Shown piece by piece: positions 16,782-20,934 of a stretch of 20,934 nucleotides of DNA. The stretch is from Chara braunii (Eukaryota; Streptophyta; Charophyceae; Charales; Characeae): positions 570,714 to 591,647 of the forward strand of contig BFEA01000702.1 of assembly GCA_003427395.1 (NCBI GenBank), read 5' to 3'. Within the stretch, counting starts at the first letter, position 1. Each line of letters opens with the position of its first letter. The translations under genes and the position numbers were made by a program. Below the pieces are notes generated by a model. The model saw nothing but the letters and a program-made list of their open reading frames with translations, had not been told where the DNA came from and made no database searches.

Positions 16782-17789
16782 TTATCCGACCGCAGTCACA
16801 GACTGGGGTCGTGGCCAGTCACGTATGCTAGCCACCTTAGCATCTTCGGGCCTAATCCCATCCGCGAATACTTCATGACCCAAATACAAGATTCGAGTGC
16901 GACCAAACTCGCATTTCTCTACGTTTATCTTATACTTGTGCTGTCGAAGGAGTGCAAGTACAGTGTCTACATGCTGAGCATAGTCCTTGACAAATCTACT
17001 GAAGATAAGTATATCGTTGAGGTACACAACAACAAACTTGTCCAAGTAGTCATGGAAGATCCTATTCATGGCGTGNTGGANTGTACCCGGCGCATTGCAA
17101 AGGCCAAAGGGCATCACTACAAACTCNTACAGACCGTACATGGTCTGAAATACGGTTTTGTGNTGGTCCTCTGGTCTTATGGCAATCTGATGGTAGCCGG
17201 ATTTTAAGTCTATCTTTGTATAGTACTTACAACNCTGCACCCTATCCAATAGGTCGTCGATGCNCAGTAGAGGCTCTGCGTTCTTAACGGTGATGGCATT
17301 GAGGCCTCTATAATCAATGCGCATCCTTAGTGCTCCCTCTTTCTTTGGAACAAACAATACTGGTGAGCCAAAAGGGGAAGTGCTGGGCCGAATCCAACCC
17401 TTCTCTGTGAGCTCTTTCGGTTGCCGCCGATGTTCGTCCAACTCGGCTGGAGCCATTCTATAGATTCTTCCCTTAGGTGTTTTACTACCGGGGATGATCT
17501 CTATGGGATGGGCAATCTCCCTATCTACGACTCTTGTAGGCCCCTCGAATAGATCGGGGTACTTGGCGACGATGGTCATTATCTCTGGGGGTGTTTTAAC
17601 GGCCTCCCCTTTTGCAGAGACATAGACTAAGTACATTACTTCCTCTTGGTTCTGTTTATAATAATTATAGAAAGCAGATGTGCATAAGCACCCATAGGAG
17701 TCTACTAACCTACTGGTTTTATACTTGGTTAGTCTCACGATTCTCCCACTAGGCAACTTGTGCTTCAACACCTTCTTGACCTAGTCAAA
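16782..17789 (-). pseudogene. pol: Reverse transcriptase of the minus-strand element, YLND active site
   Basis: The frame picks up at FD, meets TAG at 17783-17781 (where a Trp is expected), then runs to TAA at 16784-16782. The connection and RT blocks are in order: [68 protein letters not shown]. The catalytic box reads YLND at 17024-17013, with Asn (AAC at 17018-17016) in place of the first Asp, a change expected to abolish polymerisation. KCEFG and YLGHEVF follow. The stop is followed in the same frame by a second one (TAG 16778-16776) within the conserved 'FLG.C.YYR.F' block. Confidence 0.85.
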
Positions 17790-18343
17790 CTGGGCTTGGC
17801 AACCTCAAGGTAGTACATGCCCAATAACATGTCAAAGGGCAACTCGTCGCTCACCAGGAATGATATCTTATGGTTTCTCTCTCCTCCTGGGTAGGANAAG
17901 GTGNAGACTACATCTTTAACATAGTCCTCCACCATCATGNGCTCTTTGTTGGCCAAAGTAGATGCTACCAGTCTACTAAGGNGTTGCACCCCGTCCTTTA
18001 GGCACAGTCTGTCAACGCANTCGNGACTTATGAAGTTTCGTGTGGAGCCAATGTCTACGAAGGCGCCACACTTGCAACCACCCATATCAACTTCCGCAAT
18101 GAACTGCTCCCCTCTAGGACCTCTACTNAGTGCCACCCAGGACTCACGAGGGTCCCTTGCNGACCACTCACCTTGAAGGTCCTCTAAGGCCTCANACACA
18201 TCCAACGTACATANTATAGTTGGGTCCTGATGCGTCGGCAGGGTGACTAAGGAGTCNATAGCTTTGGTCATCTCTTGAAACGGGGAGGGTATATCACCCG
18301 CTTCAACGAGAGTAGAAGCAGCTATAACTTCTACTGACCCTAA
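17765..18343 (-). pseudogene. pol: Protease region of the minus-strand element
   Basis: The frame is -1 relative to gag and open from the slippery site through GSVEVIAASTLVEAG. A convenient ATG lies at 18271. The retropepsin motif is GAFVDIGSTRNFIS with Asp at 18055-18053; the usual D-S/T-G is D-I-G here. The second conserved stretch, LPFDMLLGMYYLE, is present. After AKPS the frame is lost near 17787-17790, where a run of A on the plus strand is probably one base short, and it ends at TGA 17767-17765. The RT continues in the next frame. Several Ns fall inside, and one may hide a ligand or active-site neighbour. Confidence 0.75.
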
Positions 18344-18352
18344 GTGTTTCCC
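18311..18352 (-). promoter_or_regulatory. Predicted -1 frameshift signal of the minus-strand element
   Basis: On the minus strand the gag frame ends TCG GGA AAC ACT TAG, giving the heptamer G GGA AAC (18352-18346) in correct phase, one codon before the stop. The protease frame is -1 and is open across this point. Ten bases after the heptamer, AGTAGAAG (18335-18328) pairs perfectly with CTTCTACT (18318-18311) around a 9-base loop. G GGA AAC is used as a slippery sequence by known retroviruses. The layout parallels that of the plus-strand element. Confidence 0.65.
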
Positions 18353-19599
18353 GAANTGGAGCTCGTAGAGGCCCCAGATTGAGAAGAAGAGAACCCACCC
18401 TTAGGAGGGATCTTNTGCGAGACCTTCGGGTTCTTGCACTTAAACTGTGTATGGGCATACTCGCCGCANTTTATGCAAGCTCCCCGNTGCCAACGGTTCC
18501 GCCACACATCTTGATCCAAGCCTGCCCTAACCCAAGCAACAATTTTGTTTGGGTTGGCGGCTTGCCCCTGACCCCTTTGTTGACCGCCCTTCCTGCGGCC
18601 ACCTGCCTTAGTCTTGACTACTGCGGCAAGGTTGCTACCCTCAACACTCTCCTCGCCGTCAAACTCTGCGCCCTCCACAAGTTCAGAAACATCATCGATC
18701 TCAATTTGGTTCCCATTGGAATCAACCATCATCAATCGACTACCCTTATCTTTCCACTCTTGTGAAGTCTTCTTCTTTCTTCCATCCATAGAAGGGGTTT
18801 GAGCTCCCCCCAGTGTAGCCTCTAAGTCTAGGGCCTTCTTGCTGAATGACTCAAAAGTATGATATTCTCTATGAGCCTCGCTAGCTAATAAATTCCTAAT
18901 GTCTGTGGGAAGACATCTCAGGAACATGGTCAACAAGACGTGTGGATTGTACTCCACTCCCGGGACGACGATCAGGCGCTCTACGGTTGTGGTGAGTTCT
19001 CGCACAGACTTGTACTTTTTAGTATCAAGCTTTAAGAGCCCATCAGTGGCAATCCGTGCCTGTTGAGGGTTGTGCCAACGAGCCTCCACTAAGTCCATAA
19101 AGCTCTCCAAGGTGTGGATCTGCGCCCAATCACCCATGTTCCTGCCAAAGCCCTTTGAAGCTACCAATCCATTTAGCCAGCGAGCTGCTGAACCCTCTAA
19201 GTAGGATGCAGCAGTTATCACTTCCTCTTCTACCAATGTCCTTTTTGCCCTCACCCATACTAGCACCATTCTCAACCACGTGTCAAGAGCCTCATCCTTC
19301 TTGTCTCTTGAGAAGGTTGAAGGTGGGTTCAGGGGGGTCTTGGGATACCAAGGATATTGTTGTCCCGCTTGCGAAACAGGTAGCGACTGTGGTGTAGCAA
19401 CAGTCGCTGGACCAGAAGATGAAGAAACAACAGTCGGAGATAGAGCTGTTGTTGATGTAACACTTGGTGGTGGTACAGACTGAGCAGCATAGAGGCCGGT
19501 CATCGCTGAGAGTGGCAGCGATGGTAAAGTTGCTGGCCGGATCCCTGGATTATGCAGCGCTTGCAGAATCTTGTCTAGGGTATCCTGCATGGCGTCCAT
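18340..19599 (-). pseudogene. gag: Gag core and zinc knuckle of the minus-strand element
   Basis: This 419-residue frame ends at TAG 18342-18340. After a P/S/T-rich linker, the capsid-like gag core begins near residue 86 (FSRDKKDEALDTWLRM), passes YLEGSAARWLNG and VERLIVVPGVEYN, and ends near residue 253. An acidic patch and a G/Q/K-rich basic segment follow. The zinc knuckle at 18477-18436 is C-x2-C-GEYA-H-TQFK-C with normal CX2CX4HX4C spacing. The frame starts at an ATG only because a frameshift separates it from the upstream part (HAYIDSR). Its last codons carry a slippery heptamer. This is a clear Ty3-type gag. Confidence 0.85.
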
Positions 19600-19848
19600 C
19601 TACTGTCTATGTACGCATGCATGGATAGGACACTTGCCTTAAGGATCTTTCCTGTAGTGTTAAGGGTAGAGTCCTCTAGTGCCTCTAGCGCAGCCATGTC
19701 TGCCTCCCTGCCCTCTAGTCTGACACTTCTTTCTTTGATCTCTTTCTCTCTTTCAGTAACTTGCGTAAGTTCCTCCTCTAGCCTTAAGCGGATCCTCTCT
19801 ACTTGTTGGAGCTCCATCTGCTCTCGGTGCATGGAGGCGGCGAGCTAA
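19575..19848 (-). pseudogene. gag: Gag coiled-coil segment, shifted frame
   Basis: In the next frame, from about 19848, the sequence reads AASMHREQMELQQVERIRLR followed by E/K/R-rich heptad-like sequence and ends in HAYIDSR. There the frame shifts again near 19600 into MDAMQDTLDK. TAG at 19577-19575 ends the out-of-frame tail. The first shift lies near 19848-19852. The segment is a predicted coiled coil that links the N-terminus to the gag core; it makes sense only as part of one ancestral gag. Confidence 0.65.
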
Positions 19849-19864
19849 ACTGCGAGTCCGCCAT

Positions 19865-20152
19865 CTAACTAGTGTCAACCCCTGACGTACTGGAGATGGA
19901 CTGTGAACTGGTCGGCATGCCTAGCCCTTGACCAGTTAAGTTTGCAGCAGTTGCCGCGGAAGTAGCCATTGCTACCACTCTAGCTGCTGCTGCTTCCCTT
20001 GCAGCCTCAAGATTACGAGCCCTAGCTTCATCCCTTAATCTTCTCTCTTCTCCCGGTTGTAGGGCCTGGAACACTCTAGGAATTCTAAGGGATGATAGCC
20101 TTGTTATCCTCCTATCGTCATCTGCACCTTCACCACCCTCTGATTCACTCAT
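19865..20152 (-). pseudogene. gag: Gag N-terminal segment of the minus-strand element
   Basis: From ATG at 20152 the frame gives 95 residues to TAG at 19867-19865. It starts with an acidic MSESEGGEGADDDRR, then an arginine-rich and alanine-rich helical segment with several RDEARARNLEAAREAAA-type words, and a serine/threonine-rich end. The segment probably forms a coiled coil before the capsid-like core. The frame right after the stop continues MADSQF before a shift, so the TAG looks like a lesion. There is no known domain; the assignment rests on position in front of a clear gag and on the similar layout of the other element. Confidence 0.65.
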
Positions 20153-20474
20153 AGGTTAGGCAGACATTTACCTAGTCTACTAGTCAAGCGGCATCAACAG
20201 CATCTACACAAACTGTACACATTGTCTAATTCTATTCTAATTAGTCTGCACATAAGATTCGAGAAGAACTGACTATGGTAGATTACAGTCCTACTCTAGT
20301 CTGTCTGTTAGGTGTCAGCAGTCGGTCAACCAACTAATCAAAATAAAACGTAGACTAATGTGAGCAGATGTATGCACAATGGATATGTCAGTGATGTATA
20401 GTTGAGTTCACAATTGGAATCCCCTTCCCCTGTATCCAACGTACCTGTGAGCATCGTCAAGCTGCAGTGTCTAA
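20153..20474. other. Sequence upstream of the minus-strand gag, no feature found
   Basis: This would be the leader of the minus-strand element. I find no initiator tRNA-Met primer site, no LTR-like repeat shared with the other end, and no ORF. The left end of the element is truncated, so an LTR pair cannot be tested inside this window. Confidence 0.4.
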
Positions 20475-20720
20475 GGTGTGCAACCACGGCCCACCCCTGT
20501 GCCCAAGAAGTATGCTTATGGCCAGCCTGACCCTTTGTTTACCCTCGCGTGCAACGAGCCTTACGTCCGACTGATCTGGCTGATCAAGAGGCAATTTAAG
20601 GACAGCCCCTGGAGTCCTCATGAATTTTTTAACGTCGCAATCAGGACGATGATCACAGCCAGTGGACAGTTCAAACCCCAACCAGAAATGTTTATAGACG
20701 GTCTGGGAGCGTCTCAATAG
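20475..20720 (+). pseudogene. Unrecognised short plus-strand ORF
   Basis: A frame opens after TAA at 20472-20474 and runs about 81 codons to TAG 20718-20720. It has no ATG near its start; a GTG lies at 20478. The translation has a coding-like composition with KKYAYGQPDPLFTLACNEPY followed by several W, F and R residues. I do not recognise a family. It may be an exon or a fragment of another mobile element. The opposite strand is also open here (20457-20717), so chance cannot be excluded. Confidence 0.25.
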
Positions 20721-20934
20721 GACTGGTCAGTCCGCACACCCCTTCTATCAGTGCAGCAAAGAGCCTCAATGGACAAAGCAGCATGGCCTGCTTGTACTAA
20801 TACCCATGGGTTGGCATGGTGACCGTGACCCGTGCTTCGACCAGGTCCCTTCAGAGGCACCGCCCTCTCCTGCCAGATGCGCCACCAGGAAGAATGTCGC
20901 CTCTCAAGATAGAGCGCACACGACTCCTCACCAA
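20721..20934. other. Window end, nothing recognised
   Basis: Immediately after the TAG the frame of the preceding ORF stays open for about 30 further codons, to a TGA at 20820-20822. No motif, repeat or RNA gene was seen. Confidence 0.3.

Larger units (their letters stand above)
16141..20152 (-). mobile_element. Second Ty3/gypsy element, minus strand, 3'-truncated
   Basis: Read on the minus strand this is gag, zinc knuckle, protease, RT and RNase H, then loss of similarity at about 16140 before any integrase. It belongs to a different family from the plus-strand element: the gag core, protease and RT sequences differ clearly, and its zinc knuckle has normal spacing. Gag is split by two frameshifts and a stop; pol carries two further frameshifts, four stops and altered catalytic residues. 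No LTR, primer site or target duplication was found, so the outer limits are unknown and the coordinates cover only the recognisable coding part. Confidence 0.85.

Noticed and set aside
16434-17207. Plus-strand frames over the minus-strand RT and RNase H (16434-16709, 16875-17207)
   Set aside because: Antisense shadows of conserved pol motifs.

Overview
The window is eukaryotic repeat DNA with no gene that looks intact. A 12-base match to the 3' end of plant-type initiator tRNA-Met (7566-7577) is the usual primer-binding site of retrotransposons in green plants and their algal relatives, so the host is probably in Viridiplantae. From memory of protein style only, the gag and pol proteins resemble those of charophyte green algae such as Chara; that is a weak inference. 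Isolated single N bases, clustered in blocks, suggest a short-read consensus over repeats.

Layout. (1) 1-5714 is non-coding or unrecognised: an N-rich stretch, an array of a motif around CCATAAGTTTGGG (about 1571-2290), a tandem array of about 124 bp per unit (about 2573-3131), unremarkable sequence, and a large CT/GA low-complexity block (5102-5351). (2) 5715-7421 is the 3' half of a LINE (non-LTR) reverse-transcriptase ORF. (3) At 7422 the LINE is interrupted by an 8.07-kb block (7422-15487) holding a plus-strand Ty3/gypsy element: end repeats, tRNA primer site, 1.5-kb leader, gag, protease, reverse transcriptase, RNase H, integrase and a chromodomain-like tail. (4) The LINE frame resumes at 15488-15906. 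(5) A second, different Ty3/gypsy element lies on the minus strand from 20152 down to about 16141. It is broken and lacks integrase. (6) 20153-20934 holds a short unrecognised plus-strand ORF.

Most interesting signals. Both Ty3/gypsy elements, although clearly different families, place pol in the -1 frame relative to gag. Each has a canonical X XXY YYZ slippery heptamer at the gag stop (A AAA AAC at 10711-10717; G GGA AAC at 18352-18346 on the minus strand), followed 10-11 nt later by a stem-loop. This suggests programmed -1 frameshifting in place of the single gag-pol ORF common in plant chromoviruses. The ends of the first element are also odd: a 67-bp block A and an 83-bp block B are arranged A-B at the left end and B-A' (A inverted) at the right, so the ends are neither simple LTRs nor simple inverted repeats.

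All three elements are decayed. Most premature stops whose ancestral codon can be guessed fit C-to-T or G-to-A transitions. The LINE was present before the plus-strand gypsy element entered it; the relative age of the minus-strand element is not resolved.
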